Source of the DNA: Clostridium aestuarii
GTDB taxonomy: Bacteria; Bacillota; Clostridia; Clostridiales; Clostridiaceae
Length of the DNA stretch: 64,000 bases
Direction of reading: 5' to 3'
Assembly (NCBI RefSeq): GCF_026735135.1
Contig: NZ_JAPQER010000004.1
Coordinates: 226,254 to 290,253 of the forward strand
Shown: one piece after another, positions 9,801 through 18,288 of the stretch
Position numbering within the stretch: the first letter of the stretch is position 1
How the letters are laid out: each line of letters begins with the position of its first letter
Program-made: the position numbers and the translations under genes
The notes under the pieces: generated by a model
Database searches by the model: none
What the model was told of the DNA's origin: nothing
What the model saw: only the letters and a program-made list of their open reading frames with translations

Positions 9801-10243
9801 TGTTAAAGGAGGGTACTAAATTTTTAGCTCCTTCTCAGAATATAACATTAACTATACCTTCTACAAGTAAAGGGGCTATATCCTGTGCATATTATAATCA
9901 AAGTACAGATGCAGTTGTTAGTAGATCAGGAAGAGGATTTACCAGAGATAAAAGAATAAAGCCTGATATTGCAGCAGGTGGGGTGAATGTTTTAACAACT
10001 GCAGTAGGTGGAGGCACTACCATAGTATCTGGAAGTAGCGCGTCTGCAGCAGTAACGGCAGGAGCGGTTGCTTTGATATTACAATGGGGAATAGTAGATG
10101 GAAATGATCCTACACTTTATTCTACAAAGGTAAAAACTTACCTTATAAGAGGAGCTAGACAGCGAAAAGGAGATATGTATCCTAATAGAAATTGGGGATA
10201 TGGACTTCTGGATTTAGAAGGGGTATTTAAAGAAATAAGATAA
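6851..10243 (+). CDS. cspBA: Csp-type double subtilisin-like germination protease (CspB-CspA-like fusion)
   Basis: 1130 residues from GTG 6851, made of two complete Csp-type subtilisin (S8) modules in tandem. Module 1 has Asp115 (GFIDSGIDYLHP), His173 (GHGTHVAG), oxyanion Asn in IAAGNEGA and Ser482 (GTSMAAPQG). Module 2 has Asp668 (GIVDTGID), His740 (NGHGTSMTG), CCGNEGDA and Ser1063 (SGSSASAAV). Csp proteases cut pro-SleC to start cortex hydrolysis in germinating clostridial spores, and a sleC-like gene lies 2.3 kb downstream. In C. difficile the CspA part of CspBA is a pseudoprotease; here both triads look intact. GTG 6851 has no SD. A good AGGAGG (6799-6804) sits before in-frame ATT 6809 and ACG 6812, so the true start may be non-canonical and 14 residues longer. 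Confidence 0.9.
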   Translation: MPSNIKSKISQFSQNEDVFKGKIELIILFGDRDIIVKKKVEDIGGVFENLGFGYGIVTVDADNISKIAAIDEIQYIELPKTLYTSDLSSNKEICAAEVWNLYGITGKGVLVGFIDSGIDYLHPAFKDEEGNTRIEYIYDLSLGGQVWDKNDINRALKSNNPYSIVPQRDFLGHGTHVAGIACAGGNINKKYYGTAYKSSIAMVKMTGTGKVNYAKSTQLMRGIRFLINKSKELNQFLVISLSFSTNNGAHNGSSLLEQYIQTICSLERISFVIAAGNEGAVAHHASDFLKQKQKITMNMASDEDSLVLQIYKDFLTDISIEIKSPEGFTSGVIPLKIGKYYEGKIGLNRYFIYNSGPKPFDINGEIIVSLNVDTGFLTAGTWTIVLYSTGETQGRYDMWMPISEGLNKETKFLNPDPFNTLGIPATVKNAISVGSYNYQTNSVSSFSGRGKRNGDKPDVMAPGENIESSIPGGRYDRLSGTSMAAPQGAGAAALLMEWGMVLSNDPYMYGDRLKYFMLKGAKREREDVLYPGPIWGYGKLCVRGGIELATRNRHIQGMKKYMRQECSKYFQNEGYGSYIIEYEGDILSTVTGMAGCILILDERYAVVTIENDKAIEFFQRTKEIVYVEEPTIYTLNQVSPIDAANISKFQDNPILTLRGQGVLVGIVDTGIDYLNKEFMYEDDTTRIVNIWDQTIKEETGPEGFGFGKEYSRQEINKAIKANKKGENPYLIVNSKDENGHGTSMTGIIGARGINPDIIGAAPDCEFAVVKLKEAKKNALLSEGMNEAKVPTYCSSEITLAVKYLYNIARSLRKPMVIYIPLGTNKGAHDGSSILERYIDEISRTRGVVVVTCCGNEGDADIHASGEFQRIGEEKIIEMQVDPMQRNLNFEIWCSKPDKVSIGIISPSGEVIDKIPAKLGEEEIIKLVFEGSIIIIRYFLPEEITGDELIKISITNIRGGIWKFKLIGDFIVDGRYDAWIPQRQLLKEGTKFLAPSQNITLTIPSTSKGAISCAYYNQSTDAVVSRSGRGFTRDKRIKPDIAAGGVNVLTTAVGGGTTIVSGSSASAAVTAGAVALILQWGIVDGNDPTLYSTKVKTYLIRGARQRKGDMYPNRNWGYGLLDLEGVFKEIR

Positions 10244-10245
10244 AT

Positions 10246-10293
10246 AGAGATAAACATATACTAATTAAAGACAAGTGGTATATGTTTATCTCT
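10246..10293 (+). terminator. long-stem hairpin after cspBA
   Basis: A 16-bp perfect stem (10246-10261 with 10278-10293) starting 3 bases after the cspBA stop. There is only a weak T-tract afterwards, so it may act as a terminator or 3' stabiliser. Confidence 0.7.
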
Positions 10294-10330
10294 ATTATGT
10301 CCATAATAATTTATGATAATATTATATTAA

Positions 10331-10355
10331 TAGAATATTGCGCCTCAATATTCTT
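10331..10355. repeat. palindromic repeat, copy B
   Basis: TAGAATATTG, CGCCT, CAATATTCTTA: 9-bp arms identical to copy A with a changed core. Located in the leader before the response-regulator gene. Confidence 0.65.
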
Positions 10356-10395
10356 ATACAGTGAAGCTTATAATTTAAAAGGGGAGAAAAGCAAT

Positions 10396-11085
10396 ATGAA
10401 AGGGAAAATATTAATCATAGAGGACGAAAGACAATTATCAGAAGTTATGGCTCTTTACTTGACAAAAGAAGGATATGAACTCGATTTTGCTTATGATGGA
10501 GAAGAAGGAGAAGACAAAATAGAAAGTGATTTTTATGATTTGGTTATATTGGATGTTATGATGCCTAAAAAGGATGGCTGGTCTCTTTTGAGAAGTATAA
10601 AAGCTAACCATGCAGATATATCTGTTATCTTAACTACTGCAAGAGGAGAAGAAGATGATAGAATATTTGGACTGGAATTAGGAGCAGATGATTATATGGT
10701 TAAGCCTTTGAGTATGAGAGAACTTGTTCTTAGAGTTAATTTAAGGCTTAATAGTAAGGTGACAAAAAATGAAAATAAAGTAATTATGGATAATCTTATT
10801 ATAGAAGAAGAAAATAGAACTATTACAGAAGATAATAAGGTAATAAATTTAACCCCTAAAGAATTTGATCTTTTTATTTTTTTATTGAAGAATGCAAATC
10901 AGGTATTTAAAAGAGATCAGCTTTTGGATAAGGTTTGGGGTTATGATTTTATAGGAGATACTAGAACGGTAGATACGCATGTTAAAAAATTAAGAGAAAA
11001 AATTAAGTTTTCCAGTAAAAACTTAAAAACTGTTTGGGGTGTTGGTTATAAACTAGAATTAAAGAGTAAAAAAACAGGGAGATAA
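10396..11085 (+). CDS. OmpR/PhoB-family response regulator
   Basis: 229 residues. Receiver domain 1-120 with acidic pair in ILIIEDE, phospho-acceptor Asp in VILDVMMPKKDGW, and Lys in DYMVKPLS. The C-terminal winged helix (about 130-228) has LTPKEFDLFIFLL and TRTVDTHVKKLREKI. Start ATG 10396 is placed by the SD AAAAGGGGAG; the frame also opens upstream to 10282, but that part covers a terminator and a repeat. The partner kinase begins 6 bases after the stop. The pair lies between cspBA and sleC; no target is visible, so a link with germination is only positional. Confidence 0.92.
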   Translation: MKGKILIIEDERQLSEVMALYLTKEGYELDFAYDGEEGEDKIESDFYDLVILDVMMPKKDGWSLLRSIKANHADISVILTTARGEEDDRIFGLELGADDYMVKPLSMRELVLRVNLRLNSKVTKNENKVIMDNLIIEEENRTITEDNKVINLTPKEFDLFIFLLKNANQVFKRDQLLDKVWGYDFIGDTRTVDTHVKKLREKIKFSSKNLKTVWGVGYKLELKSKKTGR

Positions 11086-11091
11086 AAGAGT

Positions 11092-12402
11092 ATGTTAATA
11101 AAAAAGAAAAGCAAAATAACAGCAAAACTTATAAAATATTTTTTAGTTATAATGATGAGTGTAGTTTCTGTAAGTTTTATTGTAAATAATATTTTTTTAT
11201 CTAGATTTTATATGAATCAGCAGTATAGAAATTTGAAAGTAGCTTCTGAACAAATATATGATTCAATTAAAAATGATTCTTTTTATGAAAATATGGAAAT
11301 AAACGCTGTATTAGTTACAAATAACTCAGTAGTTCCTTTAACTAAGGGAAAAAGAGGAATGTTGAGTAATATTGGAAAACATTACTTAAGTGATTTAAAA
11401 GAAAAAGGTATAATTAGCAATCCTAGAGGAGATAAGTATATATATTATAGACTAAAAACAGATATGGGAAATATTGTGGTTTTTAAGGATAACAAAGATT
11501 CATCTGAATATTTAAAAGCAATATATTTAACATTAATTTTTGTATTTTTATTATCTGTAATAGTATCTGTACCTTTAATTTCTTATTTTGGTAGTAAGAT
11601 TACAAAACCTATATTAAAACTGCAATCAGCTTCTAAAAAAATAGCTGATGGTAATTTCAAAGTGGACTTAAACGTAAATACCAAAGATGAAATAGAGGAA
11701 CTTTCTTTAAGCCTTAATGATATGTCACAGAAATTAGAAAAAAAATCTACTCTTCAAAGAGAATTCATAGCTAATGTTTCTCATGATTTTAAAACGCCTC
11801 TAAGTATAATAAGAAACTTGGCTGAAGTAATAAGGGATGGATTAGTTGATGAACAAAAATCAGTAGAATACTCTGATGACATAATTAAACAGACTGATAA
11901 ATTAAATTTAATAGTAATAGATATTTTAAAGCTTTCTAAACTTCAAGATGGAAAACTAAAACCTGATTTATTAACTTTTAATTTAAAAGATTTTTTAGAG
12001 AAATGTAAGAATAATTTTACATCTTTAGCAGAGAAGAAAAATGTTAAATTAGTTTTAAATTCAATAAATTTAGATGTAACTGCTGATTCTAACATGCTCT
12101 TTAGAGTTTTACATAATCTTATAGACAATGCTATAAAATTTAGTAATGAAAACGGAAAAGTAGAAATAATATCTTTAAATGTATCTGACGGTGTAAAAAT
12201 TTCTGTTAAAGATTACGGAATAGGTATAGAAAAGGATATGATTAATGATATCTGGGATAGATACTATAAAAATTCAAAAAGTGGAGGTATGGGACTAGGA
12301 TTACCTATATGTAAAGAAATATTGGAACTACATAATTTTAAATATGGTGTTGAGAGTTATGTTAATGAATTTACTGAATTTTATTTTATAATCTCTAAAT
12401 AA
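11092..12402 (+). CDS. sensor histidine kinase
   Basis: 436 residues. TM1 about 13-35, a short extracytoplasmic domain of about 105 residues, TM2 about 143-166, HAMP 167-220, HisKA with phospho-His in FIANVSHDFKTPLSII, and HATPase_c with N box NLIDNAIKFS, G1 KDYGIGI and G2 GGMGLGLPICKEI. It should autophosphorylate and pass phosphate to the preceding response regulator. The sensor region has no recognisable fold. A GGGAGATAA SD precedes ATG 11092. No strong terminator follows; the next 130 bases are plain AT-rich DNA. Confidence 0.92.
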   Translation: MLIKKKSKITAKLIKYFLVIMMSVVSVSFIVNNIFLSRFYMNQQYRNLKVASEQIYDSIKNDSFYENMEINAVLVTNNSVVPLTKGKRGMLSNIGKHYLSDLKEKGIISNPRGDKYIYYRLKTDMGNIVVFKDNKDSSEYLKAIYLTLIFVFLLSVIVSVPLISYFGSKITKPILKLQSASKKIADGNFKVDLNVNTKDEIEELSLSLNDMSQKLEKKSTLQREFIANVSHDFKTPLSIIRNLAEVIRDGLVDEQKSVEYSDDIIKQTDKLNLIVIDILKLSKLQDGKLKPDLLTFNLKDFLEKCKNNFTSLAEKKNVKLVLNSINLDVTADSNMLFRVLHNLIDNAIKFSNENGKVEIISLNVSDGVKISVKDYGIGIEKDMINDIWDRYYKNSKSGGMGLGLPICKEILELHNFKYGVESYVNEFTEFYFIISK

Positions 12403-12541
12403 ATGATGTTTTTTACAATATATAAAGCTAAGTTTAAAATAAATGTTATATTTTTAATATAAAGGCTTTGTTTAATAATCACTTTTTATATTTTTATTTC
12501 ATATTATTATTAGTGAAGCAATTTTATTAAGGAGAATGAAA

Positions 12542-13918
12542 ATGGCTAAAGGCAGAGTACAAATTAAAGCTTTTAGTGAGGATACGTACGTTCCAATTGA
12601 AGGTGCTGAGATAATAGTTAAACAAGAAAAGAAAGATAGCAGTAGACAAGTAAGGCAGTTGGTTAGTACTGATTCTTCAGGTGCTACAGAAGAAATAGAA
12701 TTAGAAGCACCGCCTATAGACAATTCAATGAAACCATCAGAACAACTTCCATATAGTTTTTGCGATATAGATGTAAAAGTTAAAGGATATAGAGATATAA
12801 TTGTAAAAGGTTGTCAAATATATCCTGATTCTTTAGCTGTTCAGGAATGTAGATTAGCTCCAATAATGCCTGAAAGGCAGGTTACTGAAAAAGAAATAAT
12901 AGTTGTTGCACCGAATAGGCTTGTAGGAGATTATCCCGCAAAGATACCAGAAGATCCAAATAAACCTTTGCCAGAGCCAACAGGGGGAGTAGTTTTGGCA
13001 GAACCGGTAGTGCCGGAATTTATTGTAGTTCATGCAGGAGGACCAAATGACCCATCAGCACCTAATTATACTGTAAAATATAATGATTATATCAAAAATG
13101 TGGCTAGTTCAGAAATCTTTGCTACATGGCCAGAAACTACAATTAGAGCAAATGTATATTGTATTATTTCATTTACATTAAACAGGATATATACAGAATG
13201 GTATAGAGGAAAAGGTAAAAATTTCGATATAACTAATTCCACAGCATTTGACCATGCTTTTTCTTATGGAAGAAATATTTATTCAAATATAAGTAGAATA
13301 GTAGATAATATATTCTCAACATATATGAAAAGACCAGGGAGAAAACAACCATTACTTGCCCAATATTGTGATGGAGTACAAGTTCAGTGTCCAGGATGGC
13401 TTACGCAATGGGGAAGTAAATATTTAGGTGATAAGGGTGAAGTGCCATATGGAATACTAACTAATTTTTATGGACCAAATTTAGAATTAACAACTGCTAA
13501 AAAAGTATCTGGAATTCCTATGTCATATCCAGGATACGTTTTAAAACTAGGTTCTAGTGGACAGCCGGTCAGAACAGTACAAAGATATTTGAATAGAATT
13601 GCAGATAATTATCCAGCAATTTCTAAAGCTATTGTAGATGGAATATATGGAGAACAAACTAAAAAATCAGTAACTCAATTCCAAAAAATATTTTATCTAG
13701 CTCCAACAGGTGCTGTGAATTATACTACATGGTATAAAATTTCTGATGTATATGTAGGGGTAACTGGAATAGCAGAACTTAGAGGAGAAGAACTTAAACG
13801 CACAATAATAGAAAGGGGAAAAGAAAAAATAGAAAAAGTGAAAAAAACAGGAACTTTTGTACCACCTCCACCATATCCTAATATGTGTGTGCCTATAATA
13901 AAATATCCTCGAGACTGA
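12542..13918 (+). CDS. sleC: spore cortex-lytic enzyme SleC-like protein
   Basis: 458 residues. The N-terminal 100 residues form a beta-rich pro-region (GRVQIKAFSEDTYVPIEGAE). A Pro-rich linker follows (EDPNKPLPEPTGG). The central domain (about 155-300) carries the SleC-typical SpoIID-like block with IRANVYCIISFTLNRIYTEW and DITNSTAFDHAFSYGRNI. A PG_binding_1 domain follows at about 335-405 (LKLGSSGQPVRTVQRYLN, then DGIYGEQTKKSVTQFQ). In clostridia pro-SleC is cleaved by Csp proteases at germination and then degrades cortex peptidoglycan; the nearby double Csp gene supports this. Start ATG 12542 lies 7 bases after AAGGAG; the in-frame ATG at 12536 is too close to that SD. Confidence 0.88.
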   Translation: MAKGRVQIKAFSEDTYVPIEGAEIIVKQEKKDSSRQVRQLVSTDSSGATEEIELEAPPIDNSMKPSEQLPYSFCDIDVKVKGYRDIIVKGCQIYPDSLAVQECRLAPIMPERQVTEKEIIVVAPNRLVGDYPAKIPEDPNKPLPEPTGGVVLAEPVVPEFIVVHAGGPNDPSAPNYTVKYNDYIKNVASSEIFATWPETTIRANVYCIISFTLNRIYTEWYRGKGKNFDITNSTAFDHAFSYGRNIYSNISRIVDNIFSTYMKRPGRKQPLLAQYCDGVQVQCPGWLTQWGSKYLGDKGEVPYGILTNFYGPNLELTTAKKVSGIPMSYPGYVLKLGSSGQPVRTVQRYLNRIADNYPAISKAIVDGIYGEQTKKSVTQFQKIFYLAPTGAVNYTTWYKISDVYVGVTGIAELRGEELKRTIIERGKEKIEKVKKTGTFVPPPPYPNMCVPIIKYPRD

Positions 13919-13949
13919 TAAAGAGACGGTTAATGAAATGACTAAACTA

Positions 13950-13984
13950 AAATAAATAAAAGTGCAATGCACTTTTATTTATTT
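13950..13984. repeat. palindromic repeat, copy C, acting as bidirectional terminator
   Basis: 17-bp arms around a single central base (13967): AAATAAATAAAAGTGCA and its complement. It lies between convergent sleC and the ferritin-like gene, and the stop codon of the latter (13975-13977) is inside the right arm. T-runs leave the stem in both directions. Confidence 0.75.
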
Positions 13985-14493
13985 TCAATAGGTCCATAGC
14001 TATCTTTATCATAGTGCATAAGTACTAATGTTAATTCTTCAGCATGTTCTTTTTCATCGGCTATAATTTCATAATAAGTTTGTTTTATATCCTTATATGG
14101 TGCCTCTAAAGCGTTTTGCTCATATAAAATCACAGCTTCAAGTTCACCTTTTATATCATTTCTTATGAAGTTTAATGTAAGTCCTTCAGAATATTTTCCA
14201 TATACATTTAGCGGTTCTGCTTTCTTACTGAATTTTACATGGTCTGAAGCTCCTAAAAATTTTTTAAATTGAACAGGATCATATTTTCTAAGTAGTTCTA
14301 AAAACATACCATAATGTCTTTTTTCATCTTCCATAATATGATGCCATACTTCATTAATGTCTTTTATGTTTGAGTGAGCAATATGATAAGCATAACCATT
14401 TATTGCTATAATTTCACTTATCATAGCTTCTCTTATTTTATTTGTATAGAAGTAAGAATAACCTTGAGGCTGTCCTTCAGTTGTATAACTCAT
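13975..14493 (-). CDS. ferritin-like (rubrerythrin-type) diiron protein
   Basis: 172 residues forming a four-helix bundle with two carboxylate/His helix pairs: REAMISEIIAINGYAYH, then EDEKRHYGMF, then KGELEAVILYEQ, then ADEKEHAEEL. These EX29-35EXXH-type ligands mark the rubrerythrin/ferritin-like superfamily. There is no C-terminal rubredoxin domain, so electron transfer would need a partner. The family is often linked with oxidative stress or spore coats in clostridia; the exact role here is unknown. Upstream on the minus strand is an AACGGAGGTG SD about 10 bases before the ATG. Confidence 0.8.
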   Translation of the reverse strand: MSYTTEGQPQGYSYFYTNKIREAMISEIIAINGYAYHIAHSNIKDINEVWHHIMEDEKRHYGMFLELLRKYDPVQFKKFLGASDHVKFSKKAEPLNVYGKYSEGLTLNFIRNDIKGELEAVILYEQNALEAPYKDIKQTYYEIIADEKEHAEELTLVLMHYDKDSYGPIENK

Positions 14494-14681
14494 ATATACA
14501 CCTCCGTTTAAATATGTTTATAGTAATAATTTATTCGAAAATTAATAATTTTAACACAAATTCAATAAAATGCAATAAAACAAATATTCATGTCAACATT
14601 GCTATTAGTATAAAAAACGTAATAAAAAGAAGTATGATAAATCAAATAAGGATTAGTAATTTTATATAGGTAATTTAAAAA

Positions 14682-14710
14682 TTGATATAAAATTTTTTCT
14701 GGGGTATAAT
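14682..14710 (+). promoter_or_regulatory. sigma-A type promoter of nrdD
   Basis: TTGATA (14682-14687), 17 bases, TATAAT (14705-14710). It lies about 40 bases before the nrdD ATG. The rest of the 255-base gap (14494-14681) shows nothing I can name. Confidence 0.75.
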
Positions 14711-14748
14711 ATGTCAGTACAATATGTTGTGGGTGGAGGTATAAATAA

Positions 14749-16878
14749 ATGCTATATGTTGTAAAAAGAGATGGCCGTGAAGTGCAAATTGATTCTATTA
14801 AGATTACCAATGCTATTAAGGGAGCAGCGGATGAAATAGCTTTTAATTTAAAAGAAAGCGAAGCTATTGAACTTACTCAAAGAGTAATAGAACAAATTGA
14901 AAATGAAAGATATGAAAAAATAACAGTAGAAGAAATACAAAACATTGTAGAAAATACTTTGATGAATACTGGATATGAAACTATAGGAAGAACATATTCT
15001 AATTATAGAAATGAAAGAACTAAGATTAGAGAGAAAAAATCAGGTTTAATGAAAGCTATAGAAAACATAGGCGTTGAAACGGATAGAGATAATGCTAATG
15101 TAGGTAATAATTTTAGTGCTAAGCTTCTTAGAATCGCTAGTGAATCTAATAAGTGGCATAATTTATCTATGATGCCTAAAAAGCTAGCTAAGCTTCATGA
15201 AAATGGAGATTTGTATTATCATGATTTAGATTCATATAATTTAACTACTAACTGTTTGAACATAGAAACAGGTAAAATACTAAAAAAAGGATTTAATACT
15301 GGATATGGAACAATTCTTCCAGCAAAGAGAATAGAATCTGCTGCAGAATTATCCTGTATATTACTTCAAAGTACTCAAAATGATATGTTCGGTGGTCAAT
15401 CTCATGTAGATTTTGATAACGATATGGCTGAATTTGTAAGCATGACAAGAGTTGAAATAAGAAAAGAATACGAAGAGATTTTAAGTGGTACTAATAAAGA
15501 AATTGAAAAATTAGTTGAGAATAAACTGGAAAAAATAGTTCATCAATCAATGCAGGGAATAGTATATAATTTAAATACTATGCATTCTAGAGCAGGAAGT
15601 CAGGTGCCTTTTAGTTCGATTAATTTAGGAATTCCAAGAAGTGAAGATGCTGCTATGGTATGTAGGATATTCCTGGAAGAGTATAGAAAAGGTCTTGGAA
15701 AAGGAGAACAGCCTATATTCCCTAATATTATATTTAGAGTTAAAAATGGAGTAAATAGAGAAGAAAAAGATCCGTATTATTATTTATATGAACTTGCTTG
15801 TAGAGTTGCGAGTAAAAGAATGAATCCTATGTTTATGAACTTAGATGCAGACTTTAATAAAGAATACTATGACAAAGGGATTATTGGGGCAACTATGGGA
15901 TGTAGAACATATACAATGTCAAATGTAAATGGTGAAGCAGGTCCAGGCGGACGTGGGAATATAGCACCTACTACAATTAATTTACCTCGTCTAGGAATAT
16001 TAGCTAAAGGAAATATAGATAAATTCTTTTCATTACTAAATAGTAGATTAGATTTAACACGCGAAGCTTTACTACATAGATATCAAGTTCTTAAAAGATT
16101 AAAGGTTAAGGATTTACCTTTTGTAGCAGGAGAAAAATTAATGCGTGGTGCTGAAAATTTAGGTTTAAATGATTCTATAGAACCTATTTTAAGACAAGGA
16201 ACTTGGGCAATTGGATTCATTGGTGTTGCAGAAACATTAACTGCATTGGTAGGCAAACACCATGGAGAAAGTAAAGAGGCTTATGAATTAGGTATAAAAA
16301 TAGTATCTCATATACGAGAGTTTTGTGATAAGTATAAAGAAATAGATAAATTAAATTGGAGCTGTTATGCAACTCCAGCAGAAGGACTTTCAGGTAAGTT
16401 TGTTCTTCAAGATCAAAAAGTATTTGGAAAAATAAAAGGAGTTACAGATAAAGACTATTATACTAATAGTTATCATGTACCTGTATGTTATAAAATATCT
16501 ATTAAAGATAAAATAGATATAGAAGCACCTTTTCATAAGATATGTAATGGAGGACATATAACTTATATAGAAATGGATGGATATCCAGAACAAGAATCTG
16601 TTAAAGCTATAATAGATTATGCATATAAGAATACAAATATAAGTTATATAGGTGTTAATTTTCACATGAAATATTGTAAAGAATGTGGAGAAACAATAGA
16701 AGTATCAGACCTAAAATGTCCTAAGTGTGGAAGTGTTAATATTCAAGGGATTTCTAGAGTTACAGGATATCTTTCATTAGATGAAAGATTTGGTGCAGGA
16801 AAAGTTGCGGAACGTTCAGATAGAACATCTCATAATGATGAAAAACATATTAATATATATGAGGTAGACAGTGAATAA
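14749..16878 (+). CDS. nrdD: anaerobic (class III) ribonucleoside-triphosphate reductase
   Basis: 709 residues. An ATP-cone lies at residues 1-90 (VVKRDGREVQ). The catalytic glycyl-radical barrel includes NLTTNCLN, HSRAGSQVPFSSIN and GCRTY. A zinc site at the C-terminus shows CKECGE and CPKCGS, and the glycyl radical region is RVTGYLSLDERFGAGK. It reduces NTPs to dNTPs in the absence of oxygen and needs the activase NrdG, encoded 150 bases downstream. GGAGGT SD before ATG 14749. Confidence 0.96.
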   Translation: MLYVVKRDGREVQIDSIKITNAIKGAADEIAFNLKESEAIELTQRVIEQIENERYEKITVEEIQNIVENTLMNTGYETIGRTYSNYRNERTKIREKKSGLMKAIENIGVETDRDNANVGNNFSAKLLRIASESNKWHNLSMMPKKLAKLHENGDLYYHDLDSYNLTTNCLNIETGKILKKGFNTGYGTILPAKRIESAAELSCILLQSTQNDMFGGQSHVDFDNDMAEFVSMTRVEIRKEYEEILSGTNKEIEKLVENKLEKIVHQSMQGIVYNLNTMHSRAGSQVPFSSINLGIPRSEDAAMVCRIFLEEYRKGLGKGEQPIFPNIIFRVKNGVNREEKDPYYYLYELACRVASKRMNPMFMNLDADFNKEYYDKGIIGATMGCRTYTMSNVNGEAGPGGRGNIAPTTINLPRLGILAKGNIDKFFSLLNSRLDLTREALLHRYQVLKRLKVKDLPFVAGEKLMRGAENLGLNDSIEPILRQGTWAIGFIGVAETLTALVGKHHGESKEAYELGIKIVSHIREFCDKYKEIDKLNWSCYATPAEGLSGKFVLQDQKVFGKIKGVTDKDYYTNSYHVPVCYKISIKDKIDIEAPFHKICNGGHITYIEMDGYPEQESVKAIIDYAYKNTNISYIGVNFHMKYCKECGETIEVSDLKCPKCGSVNIQGISRVTGYLSLDERFGAGKVAERSDRTSHNDEKHINIYEVDSE

Positions 16879-16898
16879 GAATATTAATTAAGTAAGCT

Positions 16899-16943
16899 AA
16901 ATTATTGAACAATAAAAATATTTTTGTTGTTCAATAATTTTTT
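16899..16943 (+). terminator. hairpin between nrdD and nrdG
   Basis: 14-bp perfect stem (16899-16912 with 16927-16940) followed by T residues. nrdG may therefore depend on read-through or on its own promoter. Confidence 0.85.
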
Positions 16944-17028
16944 ATAGATAAAATATAAGTTTTTAAATTCTATAGAAAAAATTTTTAAATCTTAATCGTT
17001 TAAAAGATATAGTAGTGGAGGTGAAATT

Positions 17029-17529
17029 ATGAAATTACAAGTTGCAGGTTTTTTAGATAACTCTATGGTAAATGGAAAAGGTCTTAGGAGTGTTATTTTT
17101 GTTTCAGGTTGTAATCATAATTGTGAAGGATGTCATAATAAAGAGATGCAAGCTTTTGATTATGGTGATAAAGTAGAAATAAATGAAATAATGGATAGAA
17201 TAAAGCATAATATACCTTTAATAAAAGGAGTAACGTTTTCTGGAGGAGAACCATTTGAACAAGCAAAAGCACTTATATTTCTTGCACAAAATATAAAAGA
17301 ACAAGGACTAAGCCTCTGGTGTTATACAGGTTATACCTTCGATAAAATGTTAGGAAGTAAAGATAACGATAAGTTAGAATTATTAAAATATGTAGATGTA
17401 ATTGTGGACGGAAGATTTGAAAAAAATTTAACAGAAAACGCACCTAAATATGCAGGATCTAGCAACCAAAGAGTTATAAATGTACAAAAAAGCTTGAAAT
17501 CTGGAAAAATTATTGAATTTAATGAATAA
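17029..17529 (+). CDS. nrdG: anaerobic ribonucleotide reductase activating protein (radical SAM)
   Basis: 166 residues. The radical-SAM cluster motif CNHNCEGCHN sits at about 27-36, followed by the SAM-binding GG motif FSGGEPFEQ. It uses a [4Fe-4S] cluster and S-adenosylmethionine to generate the glycyl radical on NrdD. GGAGGTG SD before ATG 17029. Ends beside a perfect 68-bp palindrome. Confidence 0.95.
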   Translation: MKLQVAGFLDNSMVNGKGLRSVIFVSGCNHNCEGCHNKEMQAFDYGDKVEINEIMDRIKHNIPLIKGVTFSGGEPFEQAKALIFLAQNIKEQGLSLWCYTGYTFDKMLGSKDNDKLELLKYVDVIVDGRFEKNLTENAPKYAGSSNQRVINVQKSLKSGKIIEFNE

Positions 17530-17544
17530 TAAGGATTATAAGAT

Positions 17545-17612
17545 GGCATGTGAAATTGCTTTTGAATAACACATAATTAATTATGTGTTATTCAAAAGCA
17601 ATTTCACATGCC
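17545..17612. repeat. perfect 68-bp palindrome between convergent genes
   Basis: Bases 17545-17578 are the exact reverse complement of 17579-17612: 34-bp arms, no mismatch and no spacer. It lies between convergent nrdG (+) and the MBL hydrolase (-). There is no marked T-tract on either side. It may act as a bidirectional terminator. Confidence 0.9.
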
Positions 17613-17643
17613 TATTCATATGTTGATATTAAAAATATTTTTA

Positions 17644-18288
17644 TTAGATTGCATTTTGAGGTTCTAAAATCTTAACTTTATTTCTATCTTTAAGTTTTCC
17701 TTCGATTTTTAAGGTACTACTGTTCAGTCTTTCAGTATTTTCCATGGTTTCTATAAAATCTTCAATTTTATTTAAATCAAAAGATAGAGAAGGGACTTTA
17801 TAATGCATTGGTATGATTATATGACTATTAATAGCGTTTGATACAATAGAGGCTTCTTTTGCATCTATTGTATAAATTCCTCCTATAGGAATAAGTAGCA
17901 CATCTATATCGCCTATTTTGTTTATATCTTCAACGGAAAGTTCATGTCCTAAATCACCCAAATGACAAATCTTATATCCGTCAATTTCTAATACAAAAAT
18001 TATATTTTCTCCTCGTTTAGTACCTTTTGAATGGTCGTGATAAGAAGGAATACCTTCAATAGGTATATCACATGCATAAAACAGACCAACTTTATCTAAA
18101 ATTTCTGGATTACCTTTAATATTTTTTATATAATCATGATCAAAATGATGATGACTTATAGTTACTACATCAGCTTTGCCTTCAAAAATTTTATATCCAA
18201 TAGAATTGTCATATGGATCAGTTAAAATTTTTCTTCCTTTTGAATCTTCAATTAAAAAAGATGCATGACCAAGCCACGTTATTTCCAT
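17644..18288 (-). CDS. MBL-fold metal-dependent hydrolase
   Basis: 214 residues of the metallo-beta-lactamase fold, UPF0173-like. Metal ligands are visible: ITWLGHASFLI at the start, TISHHHFDHDYI (HxHxDH-type), CHLGDLGH and IPMHYKVPS near the C-terminus. Such proteins hydrolyse diverse small molecules; the substrate is unknown. On the minus strand GGAG is followed by 8 bases and ATG 18288. The in-frame GTG at 18297 overlaps the SD, so I prefer 18288. Confidence 0.88.
   Translation of the reverse strand: MEITWLGHASFLIEDSKGRKILTDPYDNSIGYKIFEGKADVVTISHHHFDHDYIKNIKGNPEILDKVGLFYACDIPIEGIPSYHDHSKGTKRGENIIFVLEIDGYKICHLGDLGHELSVEDINKIGDIDVLLIPIGGIYTIDAKEASIVSNAINSHIIIPMHYKVPSLSFDLNKIEDFIETMENTERLNSSTLKIEGKLKDRNKVKILEPQNAI

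Noticed and set aside
10282..10395. N-terminal extension of the response regulator
   Set aside because: It would be translated from a terminator hairpin and a palindromic repeat; the SD and receiver domain start place the gene at 10396.
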